Source: Acetobacterium tundrae | Lineage (GTDB): Bacteria; Bacillota; Clostridia; Eubacteriales; Eubacteriaceae | DNA length: 64,000 bases | Direction: 5' to 3' | NCBI RefSeq assembly: GCF_008086615.1 | Contig: NZ_RXYB01000009.1 | Location: forward strand, 62,001-126,000 | Shown here: positions 25,030 to 34,496 of the stretch, in pieces | How the letters are laid out: each line of letters begins with the position of its first letter | How positions within the stretch are numbered: the first letter of the stretch is position 1 | The notes under the pieces: generated by a model | The model's database searches: none | What the model saw: the letters and a program-made list of their open reading frames with translations, nothing else | What the model was told of the DNA's origin: nothing | Position numbers and translations under genes: made by a program

Positions 25030-26154
25030 ATGTGCGAAAAAGAGAAAAAGAAAAAAGGCTGGTTTTCTAAAGCCTGGAAGAACTATTCAAATGCTTTTTT
25101 TCTGATTTTAATAATTGGTGTCACAGCTATCATTATATTTACCCAAGTTGACCTGGTAGAATTTCAGAATACACTCAAACAAACAAAGGGTGAATTCTTG
25201 CTTTTGGGGATTGGCTGTGTTTTTCTTTATTGGTTTCTAGAGGCTTATATGTTATTAAAACTCATGAGGCAGGAAAATTCAAATGAAAAAATTTCATTTG
25301 CCTTTACGCTGACCATGGTTGGTCAATATTACAATCTTCTTGATCCCAGTTCAAGTGGCGGGCAACCGATTCAGCTGTATGAAATGTCGAAAAAAAAATA
25401 CGGCCTTGGAACAGGTACGGCTGTTCTTGTTCAAAAATATGCTTTGTATCAAATTACAATTACTTTTCTGGCAATCATCGCGATTGTCTTTTGTACGACG
25501 GAGCTCAATCAGAGTCTGGATGCCGTTAAGTGGCTGATTGCTTTTGGTCTGGTTTTAAATGTAGCCGCGATTGTTTTTATCGGCATTCTTGTGTTTAATC
25601 CAAATGCGGCAAAGGGAATTTTACTAAGCTGTGTAAAAATTCTTCTAAAATTGCACATCCTTAAAAATTCTGAAAAACAGTGTAAAAAAATTGATCATTT
25701 TGTGGGAGAATACAAGCTGGCTGTTGAAGGTCTGAAATATAAAAAAAAAGAAACTCTGCAATTATTTTTTGTTTCGATCATACAGATGATGGCTTTCTAT
25801 TCGGTTGGCTATTTCGTGTACTTGTCTTTGGGATTAAACAGCGTTAATGCCGTAACAATTATTTCTCTTCAAGCGATCCTTTATGTAGCAGTGGCCTTTG
25901 TACCAACGCCTGGTGCAGCCGGAGGAGCTGAAGCAGGCTTTTTACTGATATTTGGACCTATTTACGGGGCGGTAAATGCCCCGGTAGCAATGATTCTTTG
26001 GCGAATGATCACTTTTTATTTTATTCTTGTCTTTGGCGGTGTTTATTTATCCATTCATTCCATTAAAATGGGAAAGGAAAAAGTGAATGCCATTGGCGAA
26101 GAATTATCTGGCGAAGTTGATTATTTAATCGAAGAAAACAAAAAAAATCAGTGA
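25030..26154 (+). CDS. Lysylphosphatidylglycerol synthase-type transmembrane protein (flippase-like)
   Basis: This 374-residue polytopic membrane protein of the UPF0104/AglD/MprF-N family has about eight hydrophobic segments. The conserved loop NLLDPSSSGGQPIQLY lies near residue 105 and the segment FVPTPGAAGGAEAGF near 300; both are family marks. MprF N-domains flip lysyl-phosphatidylglycerol, but the synthase domain is absent here, so the cargo is unknown. A basic N-terminus (KEKKKKGWFSK) faces the cytosol. It stands alone between two terminators. Confidence 0.85.
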   Translation: MCEKEKKKKGWFSKAWKNYSNAFFLILIIGVTAIIIFTQVDLVEFQNTLKQTKGEFLLLGIGCVFLYWFLEAYMLLKLMRQENSNEKISFAFTLTMVGQYYNLLDPSSSGGQPIQLYEMSKKKYGLGTGTAVLVQKYALYQITITFLAIIAIVFCTTELNQSLDAVKWLIAFGLVLNVAAIVFIGILVFNPNAAKGILLSCVKILLKLHILKNSEKQCKKIDHFVGEYKLAVEGLKYKKKETLQLFFVSIIQMMAFYSVGYFVYLSLGLNSVNAVTIISLQAILYVAVAFVPTPGAAGGAEAGFLLIFGPIYGAVNAPVAMILWRMITFYFILVFGGVYLSIHSIKMGKEKVNAIGEELSGEVDYLIEENKKNQ

Positions 26155-26293
26155 AAAAATATTGCTGGAAATCTCTGAAAAAAGCTAGATTGCATAGTAA
26201 ATGATTTATCATTTCATACCAAAACCTCGTCCTGGAGACCATTGATACTGCTATTATCTTCAGAAATTTTTTTACGCTTTGTCTACAGTTTTG

Positions 26294-26325
26294 AGGAAAT
26301 ACGATTCTTGTATTTCCTTTTGGTT
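26294..26325 (+). terminator. Intrinsic terminator upstream of trmL
   Basis: AGGAAATAC (26294-26302) pairs exactly with GTATTTCCT (26310-26318), followed by TTTGGTTTGT. It could end the flippase-like transcript. It lies only about 40 bases before trmL, so it could instead attenuate trmL. Confidence 0.55.
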
Positions 26326-26362
26326 TGTCTAGCGCCGATATGAAAAATGAAAGGACTATTTA

Positions 26363-26827
26363 ATGAACATTATTCTTTATCAACCAGAAATACCACAAAA
26401 TACGGGAAATATTTCCCGAACTTGCGCTTTAACTGAGACCACGCTCCACCTTATTAAACCCTTGGGTTTTTCCCTCGATGAGAAGCATTTGAAACGGGCC
26501 GGTTTAGATTATTGGGATCTTTTGGATTTGCACGTCTATGAATCTTTTGATGATTTTATTAAAAAAAATCCGGATGCAAAATTGTATCTGCTCACGACAA
26601 AGGCAGAAAAATATTATGATAATATCGATTATGATGAAAATGCCTTCCTGATGTTTGGGAAAGAAACGGCTGGGCTTCCAAGTGAAATTCATGAAGCATA
26701 TCCTGAAAATCGTTTTAGAATACCCATGAAGAATCATGAAAAAGCCCGTTCGCTTAATCTTTCCAATGCGGTAAGTATTGTTCTGTTTGAAGCGTTAAGA
26801 CAACATAAATACAAGGGACTTATTTAA
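26363..26827 (+). CDS. trmL: tRNA (cytidine/uridine-34) 2'-O-methyltransferase TrmL
   Basis: This small SPOUT-class methyltransferase has 154 residues. It modifies the wobble nucleotide of leucine tRNAs using SAM. The sequence starts MNIILYQPEIPQNTGNISRT, the family's first motif. FGKETAGLP near residue 95 and the knot segment RIPM...ARSLNLSNAVSIVLFE follow. The length equals that of YibK/TrmL, and no extra RNA-binding domain is present. GAAAGGA precedes the ATG. Confidence 0.95.
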   Translation: MNIILYQPEIPQNTGNISRTCALTETTLHLIKPLGFSLDEKHLKRAGLDYWDLLDLHVYESFDDFIKKNPDAKLYLLTTKAEKYYDNIDYDENAFLMFGKETAGLPSEIHEAYPENRFRIPMKNHEKARSLNLSNAVSIVLFEALRQHKYKGLI

Positions 26828-26868
26828 CACTGAAAATTTATGAAAATAATTGAAAATCACATTACTTT

Positions 26869-26879
26869 ACTGTAACAGT
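26869..26879. promoter_or_regulatory. Palindrome ACTGT-A-ACAGT before the fumarase operon
   Basis: An 11-base perfect dyad lies immediately upstream of the extended -10 element of the fumA operon. It could bind a repressor or activator. The operon ends in a LacI-type gene, but this dyad lacks the CG centre typical of LacI-family sites. Confidence 0.35.
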
Positions 26880-26880
26880 G

Positions 26881-26889
26881 TGATATAAT
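26881..26889 (+). promoter_or_regulatory. Extended -10 promoter of the fumAB operon
   Basis: TGA-TATAAT forms an extended -10 element. Its last base is 57 bases before the GTG start of fumA. The -35 region is weak (ATTACT/TTACTT). Confidence 0.5.
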
Positions 26890-26946
26890 TAACAGAATTA
26901 TATAAAATAGAATGATATAAAAAGGATCATTTTCAAGGAGAACTTA

Positions 26947-27789
26947 GTGAAAACAATTCAAACCAAAAAAATCATTGATACCGTTGCTGAAATGTGTATT
27001 GAAGCCAATACGTTTTTATCGGAAGATATGCTTGAAAGCTTACGTACAGCAGAATCATCAGAAGAATCTGAAAACGGGAAAGAGATTCTTAAAACGATGT
27101 TGGATAATTTTGAGGTGGCTAAAAGAAGAACCATCCCCATTTGTCAGGACACGGGAATGGTTGTGATGTTTGTATCTTTTGGACAAGATTTGATGATTGC
27201 AGATGGCAGTCTTGAAGATGCCCTTCAAGCAGGGGTAGCAAAAGGGTACGAAGAAGGATATCTTCGCAAATCGGTTGTCGCAGATCCCTTCATCCGCACC
27301 AATACAAACAACAATACACCGGCGGTGATTCATTACAAGGTTGTTCCTGGGGATCAGCTAAAAATAAAAATATTACCAAAGGGATTTGGGAGTGAAAATA
27401 CCAGTGCGCTTAAAATGTTAAAGCCATCAGATGGGATGGCTGGAGTTCGGGATTTTGTCATTAAAACCGTTGAAGCCGGAAGTCCTAATGCTTGCGCACC
27501 AATCGTGGTTGGCGTAGGTGTCGGGGGAACGATGGAAAAAGCCGCATTGATGGCAAAAGAAGCGTTGGGACGCCCTTTGTGGATGCGTAATCCATTGGAC
27601 CATGTTGCCGCTCTTGAAGACTATCTGCTGGAAGCCTGTAATAATTTGGGAATCGGTCCGATGGGCTTAGGCGGCGTTAATACCGTGCTGGGGGTAAATG
27701 TGGAAGTCTTCCCAACTCATATCGCCGGATTACCGGTAGCAGTAAATATTTCCTGCTATGTTAACAGACATGTAGAAAGGGAGTTGTAA
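26947..27789 (+). CDS. fumA: Class I fumarate hydratase, alpha subunit
   Basis: This is the N-terminal half of a two-subunit, 4Fe-4S fumarase (280 residues). Candidate cluster cysteines appear in PICQDTG near residue 63, NACAPIV near 183 and EACNNLG near 227. The start is GTG with AAGGAG upstream. L(+)-tartrate dehydratase TtdAB is homologous and cannot be excluded. Tight linkage with an aminotransferase (28370-29629) suits C4-dicarboxylate and aspartate metabolism. The enzyme is expected to be oxygen-sensitive. Confidence 0.9.
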   Translation: MKTIQTKKIIDTVAEMCIEANTFLSEDMLESLRTAESSEESENGKEILKTMLDNFEVAKRRTIPICQDTGMVVMFVSFGQDLMIADGSLEDALQAGVAKGYEEGYLRKSVVADPFIRTNTNNNTPAVIHYKVVPGDQLKIKILPKGFGSENTSALKMLKPSDGMAGVRDFVIKTVEAGSPNACAPIVVGVGVGGTMEKAALMAKEALGRPLWMRNPLDHVAALEDYLLEACNNLGIGPMGLGGVNTVLGVNVEVFPTHIAGLPVAVNISCYVNRHVEREL

Positions 27790-27790
27790 G

Positions 27791-28342
27791 ATGACTGTTA
27801 TTAATATTAAAACTCCGATGAGTAAAGAGGACCGTAAAAAGTTAAAAGCCGGGGATCATGTTCAAATATCAGGTACTATCTATACCGGACGTGATGCGGC
27901 ACACAAGAGGATGATTGAGGCACTAAAAAAGGGCTCGCCGTTGCCGGTAGATTTTACCGATCAATTAATTTATTATGTGGGACCTAGTCCGGCAAAACCG
28001 GGAGAAATTATCGGATCGGCCGGACCGACCACCAGCGGGCGGATGGATGCCTACACACCGGAGCTTCTGGAAAAGGGACTTGGTGGGATGATTGGCAAGG
28101 GCAATCGGAGTGAGAAGGTTATCAACAGCATGATGAATCATGTGGCCGTATATTTTGGCTGTGTCGGCGGTGCTGGGGCATTATTGCAAAGCTGCATCAA
28201 ATCGGTCGAAATTTTAGCCTATGAAGATCTCGGTACCGAGGCTATTCGGAAAATTGAAGTAGAGAATTTTCCGGCGATTGTCGTAATCGATACTCAGGGA
28301 AATAACTTATATGAAACCGAAAGAAAAAAATATTTGAAATAA
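27791..28342 (+). CDS. fumB: Class I fumarate hydratase, beta subunit
   Basis: This is the C-terminal half of the iron-sulfur fumarase, 183 residues. GDHVQISGTIYTGRDAAHKR near residue 18 and GPTTSGRMDAY near 79 are family hallmarks. The ATG starts 1 base after the fumA stop, so the subunits are coupled. It has the same tartrate dehydratase caveat as the alpha subunit. Confidence 0.9.
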   Translation: MTVINIKTPMSKEDRKKLKAGDHVQISGTIYTGRDAAHKRMIEALKKGSPLPVDFTDQLIYYVGPSPAKPGEIIGSAGPTTSGRMDAYTPELLEKGLGGMIGKGNRSEKVINSMMNHVAVYFGCVGGAGALLQSCIKSVEILAYEDLGTEAIRKIEVENFPAIVVIDTQGNNLYETERKKYLK

Positions 28343-28369
28343 ATTTTGGATTTTGCAGGAGGAATGAAA

Positions 28370-29629
28370 ATGAAAAAAGCGGAAATGGTAATTCAAACGT
28401 CTTTGAGAAAAGGGGGCACAGACCCCATTTTCAAAATTGCCGGAGAAGCCGAAAAGCGAGTCAAAGAATTTGGACCGGAGGCAGTTATTAATTCAACCAT
28501 TGGGGCGCTAATGGATGATAATGGCGAGCTTGTAACCTTTAAAGCTGTATACGACACACTTAAATCGTTGCCAAACAACATGATTGCCAATTATTCTGGA
28601 TTGGCCGGACAGCCGGAATTTTTAGAAAAAATAGTTGATGCATGTTTCAAAGCATATAAACCTGAAGGGTTTATTCGCGCAGTGGCGACGCCAGGGGGAA
28701 CCGGTGCCATTCGCCATGCGTTCTGTAATTATACTGAATTAGGGGATGCTATTCTGCTGACTGATTGGCGCTGGTCCGCGTATGAAACCATTGCCGATGA
28801 TAATCACCGAAAAATCGCAACTTTCCCACTTTATAATAAAAAGGGCGGCTTTAATCTGGAGGGTTACAAGAAAAGTGTCCTGGAGTTATTGGAAAAGCAA
28901 AAAAGAGTTTTAACGGTATTAAATACTCCGGCTCACAATCCAACCGGTTATACCATTTCCAATCAAGAGTGGAAAGAAATCAAGGCATTTGTTATCGAAA
29001 CGGCTGAAGCACAACCAGAGTCTAAAATTATTTTACTGGTTGACCTGGCCTATATCGATTTTGCGGGTAAAGGTGATGAAGCCCGAGAATTCATGAAAAT
29101 GCTGACAGGAATGCCCCATAATGTGCTGACATTATATGCCTATACCTGTTCAAAGAGTTATACCATGTATGGATTAAGAAATGGTGCCATTATTTGTGTG
29201 GCACCGACAGCAGAAATTGCAACAGAATTTGCAAACTCCTGTACCTATTCCAATCGTGGCAACTGGTCAAATGGAACACGTGGTGCCATGGAAACCATTA
29301 CTCGAATTTTCAGTGATGAAGAGCTTTATAATCAGGCAATGGCGGAACAGAGCTTTTATAAGGCTATCTTAAGAAGACGTGCTGATGCTTTTGTTGAAGA
29401 GGCAAATAAAATTGGTTTAAAAATGGTTACTTATTGTGATGGCTTTTTTATCAGTCTTCCTTGTGATCATCCCCAAAAAGTGAGCGATCGTCTGATGGAG
29501 AAGAATACTTTTGTAGTGCCTTTGGGAGAAGGCCTTCGATTTGCTCCATGTGCTGTGTCGGAAGAGAAATGTCGTCGTGCACCACAACTTATATTACAGG
29601 CGATGAAAGAAGTGGGAGACGGTTGTTAA
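28370..29629 (+). CDS. PLP-dependent aminotransferase (class I/II)
   Basis: This fold-type I aminotransferase has 419 residues. The PLP lysine lies in YTCSKSYTMYGLRNGA, with the aspartate in LLVDLAYIDF and the NTPAHNPTGYT motif earlier. Earlier in-frame starts at 28346 and 28364 exist, but AGGAGG at 28357-28362 is 7 bases before the ATG at 28370 and only 1 base before 28364. The enzyme is near aromatic and aspartate aminotransferases; specificity is unresolved. Its place after fumAB suggests interconversion of aspartate or another amino acid with C4 acids. Confidence 0.88.
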   Translation: MKKAEMVIQTSLRKGGTDPIFKIAGEAEKRVKEFGPEAVINSTIGALMDDNGELVTFKAVYDTLKSLPNNMIANYSGLAGQPEFLEKIVDACFKAYKPEGFIRAVATPGGTGAIRHAFCNYTELGDAILLTDWRWSAYETIADDNHRKIATFPLYNKKGGFNLEGYKKSVLELLEKQKRVLTVLNTPAHNPTGYTISNQEWKEIKAFVIETAEAQPESKIILLVDLAYIDFAGKGDEAREFMKMLTGMPHNVLTLYAYTCSKSYTMYGLRNGAIICVAPTAEIATEFANSCTYSNRGNWSNGTRGAMETITRIFSDEELYNQAMAEQSFYKAILRRRADAFVEEANKIGLKMVTYCDGFFISLPCDHPQKVSDRLMEKNTFVVPLGEGLRFAPCAVSEEKCRRAPQLILQAMKEVGDGC

Positions 29630-29668
29630 GGTTTCAGGATTCCTGTTTAAAAATTGAAAGGTGAAAAA

Positions 29669-30682
29669 ATGAAAGTTAAAATCGTTGATGTTGCTCGAGA
29701 AGCTAATGTTTCGGTTGCTACCGTGTCACGTGTTGTAAATAATATTCCTTTGGTTAATGAAGAAACAAGGGAACGGGTTTTAGAGGCCATAAAAAGAACG
29801 GGTTATAAACCCAATGCAATCGCAAGAAGTTTGAAAATTCAAAAAACAAACACCATGGGAATTATGATTCCGGATATAACCAATCCATATTATACTGAGA
29901 TTGTCCGTGGGGCAGAGGATGTGTGCGGAATTTATCATTACAATATTATTTTAAGCAATACTGATTTTGATCCGGAAAAAGAAATGAAAGCTCTTAATGT
30001 TTTAGTTGAAAAACAATGTGATGGGATCATTTACGTCGGAAAAGATTTAAGCGAGGAAATGCAAAAAGAGCTGATTGATGCTCCGAGCGAAGTTGTTTTG
30101 GGCTGTATTCCAGACAATAGCGGCTTTCTCAGCGGGGTATTGATTAATAATGAGGCCGCAGCTTATGAACTGGCGATACAACTCATTGAAATGGGACATG
30201 AAAAGTTTATGCTATTCTTTGATGAAGTTGAAGAAGGTTATATTTATAAAGAAAGAAAAAAAGGCTTTATAAAGGCATTTAAAGAAAAAAACATTGAATT
30301 TGATGATAGTCGTATATTGGAGGCAAAACTCAGTCTGACAGGCGGTTACAGTTTGATGGAACAAGCCATTAATTTGGGAATTGAATTTACCTGTGTATGC
30401 TGTTTTAATGACCAAATCGCACTTGGGGCAATTCGCAAAGCAGAAGAAATGGGGAAAAAGGTGCCGGAAGACATTAGTATCTGCGGGTTTAATAACTTTT
30501 GGATTTCAGAATGGACAAGGCCCAAAATAACCACTGTTGCTCAACCTATGTATGATATCGGAGCGATTTCAATGCGTATGCTGATCAAATTATGTGAAAA
30601 AGATGGCGACCGAACCGTTAATAATGTCTATGTCCCTCATGAAGTGATTATTCGTGACTCGGTGGCTGTGATTAAGAAGTAG
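29669..30682 (+). CDS. LacI-family regulator, CcpA-like
   Basis: This 337-residue regulator has an N-terminal LacI helix-turn-helix (VKIVDVAREANVSVATVSRV at 3-22), the hinge helix PNAIARSL and a periplasmic-binding-type core. The HTH and hinge resemble Bacillus CcpA closely. Conservation of the HPr-binding surface was not tested. A TTG at 29654 is in frame, but GAAAGGTG suits the ATG at 29669. It follows the aminotransferase by 39 bases and may be cotranscribed. Alternatively it is a local regulator of the fumarase operon. Confidence 0.85.
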   Translation: MKVKIVDVAREANVSVATVSRVVNNIPLVNEETRERVLEAIKRTGYKPNAIARSLKIQKTNTMGIMIPDITNPYYTEIVRGAEDVCGIYHYNIILSNTDFDPEKEMKALNVLVEKQCDGIIYVGKDLSEEMQKELIDAPSEVVLGCIPDNSGFLSGVLINNEAAAYELAIQLIEMGHEKFMLFFDEVEEGYIYKERKKGFIKAFKEKNIEFDDSRILEAKLSLTGGYSLMEQAINLGIEFTCVCCFNDQIALGAIRKAEEMGKKVPEDISICGFNNFWISEWTRPKITTVAQPMYDIGAISMRMLIKLCEKDGDRTVNNVYVPHEVIIRDSVAVIKK

Positions 30683-30758
30683 CAAGAACTTAATGGTTTG
30701 GATGCAAAAACATTAATTGATTTAATCTTATATAAAAGAAAACAAAAGGGGAGAATCA

Positions 30759-31928
30759 TTGGAATCAAGCAATATAACTCGGCTTAATGTTAATGGGAAA
30801 GAGATCATTCTGATTGGAACAGCCCATGTATCAAAAAACAGTGTTACTGAAGTTCGGGAAACCATAGAAAAAGAACAGCCGGATTCAATCTGTATTGAAT
30901 TAGATCAACAACGTTATGATTCAATTGAACAAAAAGATGCATGGTCCAATACTGATATCGTTCAAATAATAAAAAGCAAACGAGCAGGATTTATGTTTGT
31001 AAATATTTTGCTTTCAAATTATCAGAGAAAATTAGCAGAACAATTTGGAATTGAATCGGGACAAGAGATGATGGAAGGTATCGCCTGTGCAAAAGAATAT
31101 GGCGCTGAACTTGTTTTGGCAGATCGCAGTATTCAGGTAACCTTTAATCGTATTTGGAGAGGGTGTAGCTTCTGGGAGAAAATCAAGGTCATTTTTTCAA
31201 TTGCATTAAGCGTTGTCGATGATGAAGAAATTACGGAAGAAGATTTGGAAAGCCTTAAGTCAGAAGATATGCTCACAGCGGCATTGTCAGAAATGGGATC
31301 GGCTTTTAAAGGGGTAAAAGAATACCTTGTTGATGAGCGAGACCAGTATTTATCACAAAAAATTAAAAATGCACCTGGTGACAAGGTCGTTGCTGTTCTT
31401 GGTGCGGCCCATATTCCCGGAATAAAAGAAGCAATCAATAAAGACATCGATGTTTCCCAGTTAGAGTTCATTCCACCAAAATCGAAGGTTGGAAAAGTGA
31501 TCGGATGGATGATTCCCATTATGCTGATTGCGATAATTGTGATCACTTTTATCTTCAATCCTGGTTCTGGATGGGAACAGGCAAAATCGTGGATTCTCTG
31601 GACCGGACTATTGGCGGGGCTGGGAGCATTTATTGCCGGTGGTCATATTCTCTCAATATTAACCGCCATTGCGGTGGCACCTATTACAACGTTGCATCCT
31701 TTATTAGCGGCAGGATGGTTTTCAGGCATTGTCGAGGCTCATTATCGGAAGCCGAAAGTTGAAGATTTTGAATCCTTGCCTAAAGATCTTGGCAGTTTTA
31801 AAGGATTATGGCATAATAAAGTGACAAAAGTTTTAATGGTAGTAGTTTTCACTAATCTCGGAAGCAGTCTGGGAACCTGGTTGGGGGGATTAAATATCAT
31901 TAGCATTTTCATTAAAACTTTTTCATAA
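30759..31928 (+). CDS. TraB/PrgY-family membrane protein
   Basis: This 389-residue protein has a cytosolic TraB domain at about 1-235. It carries the family motifs GTAHVSKNSV near residue 20, CIELDQQRYD near 45 and VLGAAHIPG near 212. Four hydrophobic segments occupy the C-terminal third (about 246-388). PrgY of Enterococcus limits pheromone activity; bacterial and archaeal homologues are otherwise uncharacterised and are suggested to be metal-dependent proteases. The start is TTG with GGGGAG upstream. Nothing nearby explains the role. Confidence 0.85.
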   Translation: MESSNITRLNVNGKEIILIGTAHVSKNSVTEVRETIEKEQPDSICIELDQQRYDSIEQKDAWSNTDIVQIIKSKRAGFMFVNILLSNYQRKLAEQFGIESGQEMMEGIACAKEYGAELVLADRSIQVTFNRIWRGCSFWEKIKVIFSIALSVVDDEEITEEDLESLKSEDMLTAALSEMGSAFKGVKEYLVDERDQYLSQKIKNAPGDKVVAVLGAAHIPGIKEAINKDIDVSQLEFIPPKSKVGKVIGWMIPIMLIAIIVITFIFNPGSGWEQAKSWILWTGLLAGLGAFIAGGHILSILTAIAVAPITTLHPLLAAGWFSGIVEAHYRKPKVEDFESLPKDLGSFKGLWHNKVTKVLMVVVFTNLGSSLGTWLGGLNIISIFIKTFS

Positions 31929-31955
31929 ACATGGTGTTGTGCGTTTTAAAAAAAC

Positions 31956-31984
31956 TTGTGTATATATTCAAAATAATATATAAT
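31956..31984 (+). promoter_or_regulatory. Promoter of the amino acid ABC transporter operon
   Basis: TTGTGT (31956-31961) and TATAAT (31979-31984) are separated by 17 bases. The predicted start is near 31991, 28 bases before the lipoprotein ATG. Confidence 0.75.
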
Positions 31985-32018
31985 TAACCACATTAGGAAG
32001 TTTAGAAAGGAGAAAATT

Positions 32019-32849
32019 ATGAATAAAAAATTTTTGGGTTTAACCCTTGCTGCGGTTTTGTTGTTAGTACCAGCCTTTACCGGATGTTCATCTGGAAGCA
32101 AAACAGCTTCAGAAGACTCTTTAGCAGATGGGGTATTAAGTGTTGCTGTCGATGATACGTATCTACCAATGGAGTTTAGAAATGATCAAAACGAATTAGT
32201 GGGATTTGATATTGACTTTGCGAATGCATTAGCTGATCAATTAGGGGTTAAAGTAGAGTTTAAAACAGTTTCATGGGATGGCATCTTTAATGGTTTGACG
32301 GCAAAACAATATGATGCGGTTATCTCCAGTACGAGTATTACACCGGAACGGTTAGCGTCATTCAGCATGACAGATCCCTATATTTCAAATGGTATTGTCA
32401 TTGTATCCAGAAAAGATGCTGCACCTGTTACAACATTCAAAGGACTTGAGGGAAAGACATTAGGCGCTCAGATTCAAACAACGGCTGATATCGCGGCCGG
32501 AAAATTGAAAGAACAAGAAGGCGTTAACGTCGAAATAAAAGAATATGATGGCATGCTGGATGCGTTTGCAGCACTGCAAGGCAAACAAATCGACAATGTT
32601 ATTACTGACGTTGGCGTAGCTAAGTATTATGTTGCCCAAAATCCTGATTTATTTGTTGTAAGTTCTGATGTTTTGACCAATGAACCAATTGGTATTACAT
32701 CTCGTTTAGACGACACGGCAACAACAAAAAAATTCAATGAAGCAATTAAAACGCTTCAGAAAAATGGAAAATTGACTGAGATTTCTATGAAATGGTTTAA
32801 TGAAGACATGACGAAAGACATAAATACAAAGCTTTCTGTTATTGAATAG
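32019..32849 (+). CDS. Amino acid ABC transporter substrate-binding lipoprotein
   Basis: This 276-residue extracellular receptor is anchored by lipid. The signal peptide is residues 1-22, with lipobox FTGC and Cys23 as the lipidated residue. The mature part is a family 3 solute-binding domain beginning LSVAVDDTYLPMEF, with GFDIDFANALADQLG following. This fits polar amino acids such as glutamine, arginine or cystine; the ligand cannot be fixed by eye. It is the first gene of the operon. Two hairpins follow it and may favour a higher level than for the membrane parts. Confidence 0.92.
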   Translation: MNKKFLGLTLAAVLLLVPAFTGCSSGSKTASEDSLADGVLSVAVDDTYLPMEFRNDQNELVGFDIDFANALADQLGVKVEFKTVSWDGIFNGLTAKQYDAVISSTSITPERLASFSMTDPYISNGIVIVSRKDAAPVTTFKGLEGKTLGAQIQTTADIAAGKLKEQEGVNVEIKEYDGMLDAFAALQGKQIDNVITDVGVAKYYVAQNPDLFVVSSDVLTNEPIGITSRLDDTATTKKFNEAIKTLQKNGKLTEISMKWFNEDMTKDINTKLSVIE

Positions 32850-32881
32850 AAAACGACAAAATTTAATAAGAAAATTGAATG

Positions 32882-32932
32882 GGACTTGTAGCAGTTACTG
32901 TGACAAGTCCTGTTCATGTATTAATATGAACA
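32882..32932 (+). other. Tandem hairpins between binding-protein and permease genes
   Basis: GGACTTGT pairs with ACAAGTCC (32882-32889 with 32903-32910), directly followed by TGTTCAT pairing with ATGAACA (32911-32917 with 32926-32932). There is no T tract, so an mRNA-stabilising or processing element fits better than full termination. Confidence 0.55.
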
Positions 32933-32967
32933 GAGGTTCATAATTTAATAATGAAGGGAAGATCAAT

Positions 32968-33639
32968 GTGTTAAATCAAACCCAATTATGGGCAATTTTT
33001 GATGGGACAGTTATTACCGTTGAGATTGCAATAGTAGCAATTATTTTGGGGGCGTTTTTTGGTGTCATTGTTGCACTCGGAAGACTCTCAAAAAACAAGG
33101 TGGCCAATGCAGTATCATGGTTTTATATATGGTTTTTTAGAGGAACACCTTTATTGCTTCAACTGTTTATTATTTATTTTGCTATTCCAATTATTTATCT
33201 TGATTCTACCGGGATGACTTTTAATATCAATCCGATGGTTGGTGCATTTATTGCGTTTTCTTTGAATTCTACTGCGTATCTTGCTGAGATTATTCGGGCC
33301 GCAATTGAATCCATCGATAGCGGGCAGATGGAGGCAGCAAAGGCACTGGGAATGAGTTATCGTCAGGCGATGACTAAAATTGTTATTCCACAGACATTTA
33401 AAAGACTGGTTGCACCTGTTGGCAATGAATTTATTATGTTACTTAAAGATACGTCATTGGTATCAACAATTGCACTTTTTGATTTATTAAGAACCGTAAA
33501 AACAATGGCAAGTTCTGATGGAAACTGGATCTATTATGTTTATGCAGCGGCAATTTATCTATTCTTAACCACCATTATTCAGGTTGCTTTTGATAAAATA
33601 GAAAAGAAACTTGGCGTTTATGAAAGACAAGGAAATTGA
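32968..33639 (+). CDS. Amino acid ABC transporter permease
   Basis: This 223-residue membrane subunit of the polar amino acid family has about five transmembrane segments. The EAA loop, [21 protein letters not shown], is cut here to its first part: [17 protein letters not shown] near residue 132. It contacts the ATPase. An ATG two bases earlier is out of frame and stops at once, so the start is GTG with AAGGGA at 32954-32959. Confidence 0.93.
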   Translation: MLNQTQLWAIFDGTVITVEIAIVAIILGAFFGVIVALGRLSKNKVANAVSWFYIWFFRGTPLLLQLFIIYFAIPIIYLDSTGMTFNINPMVGAFIAFSLNSTAYLAEIIRAAIESIDSGQMEAAKALGMSYRQAMTKIVIPQTFKRLVAPVGNEFIMLLKDTSLVSTIALFDLLRTVKTMASSDGNWIYYVYAAAIYLFLTTIIQVAFDKIEKKLGVYERQGN

Positions 33640-33640
33640 T

Positions 33641-34399
33641 ATGAGTATGGTAAAATTAGTGAATGTTCGTAAGTCTTTTGGAAATTTGGAAGTTCTTAAA
33701 GGCGTTGACTTAGAAATCCAACCAGGCGAAGTCGTCTGTATTATTGGTGCCAGTGGTTCTGGTAAAAGCACGATGTTACGTTGCCTAAACCATTTGGAGC
33801 GGATCACTGACGGAGAAATATATATTGAAGATGAATTAGCAGATAAACGAGAAAACAATAAGGATCTTATGAAAATCGATCCGGTAAAGGTACAAACTCT
33901 TTGTACCGATCTTGGTATGGTTTTTCAAAATTTCAACCTTTTTCCACATCTTTCTGTTATTGATAATGTTACAATTGCGCCAATAATTGTTAAAAAAGCG
34001 GACAAAAATGAGATCGAAAAGATAGCTTTGGATTTACTGAAAGAAGTGGGTTTATCTGACAAAAAAGATGAGTATCCATCAAGACTTTCAGGTGGGCAGC
34101 AGCAACGTGTAGCCATTGCCAGAGCACTGGCAATGGATCCTAAAATAATGATGTTTGATGAACCGACTTCGGCGCTTGATCCTGAACTCGTCGGCGAGGT
34201 ATTGGGAACCATGCGGCATCTTGCTGAAAAAGGAATGACAATGATTATTGTGACGCATGAAATAGGGTTTGCAAGAGAAGTTGCGGATCGGGTGATTTTT
34301 ATGGATCAAGGCGTCATTTGCGAACAGGGAACACCGGAAGATGTTATTTTGAATCCAAAAGAAGAAAGAACAAAAAGCTTTCTCAATAAAATTTTATAA
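33641..34399 (+). CDS. Amino acid ABC transporter ATP-binding protein
   Basis: This 252-residue ATPase has Walker [10 protein letters not shown] near residue 38, a Q loop in [10 protein letters not shown], the signature LSGGQQQR, Walker [14 protein letters not shown] and the switch His in VTHEIGFA. An in-frame GTG-like extension at 33611 lies inside the permease gene. AAGGA at 33629-33633 serves the ATG at 33641, which begins 1 base after the permease stop. It completes a standard three-gene uptake system. Confidence 0.94.
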   Translation: MSMVKLVNVRKSFGNLEVLKGVDLEIQPGEVVCIIGASGSGKSTMLRCLNHLERITDGEIYIEDELADKRENNKDLMKIDPVKVQTLCTDLGMVFQNFNLFPHLSVIDNVTIAPIIVKKADKNEIEKIALDLLKEVGLSDKKDEYPSRLSGGQQQRVAIARALAMDPKIMMFDEPTSALDPELVGEVLGTMRHLAEKGMTMIIVTHEIGFAREVADRVIFMDQGVICEQGTPEDVILNPKEERTKSFLNKIL

Positions 34400-34406
34400 A
34401 ATATTT

Positions 34407-34435
34407 AAAAAATTGTCTTATAGGCAATTTTTTTT
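34407..34435 (+). terminator. Terminator of the amino acid ABC operon
   Basis: AAAAATTGTC pairs with GGCAATTTTT (one G-T pair) around loop TTATA, running into eight T's. Confidence 0.8.
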
Positions 34436-34496
34436 ATTTGCTTTAAAATACATAGCATGATACAATCAGCACATGCAAACTTTTGGAGGGATCAAA

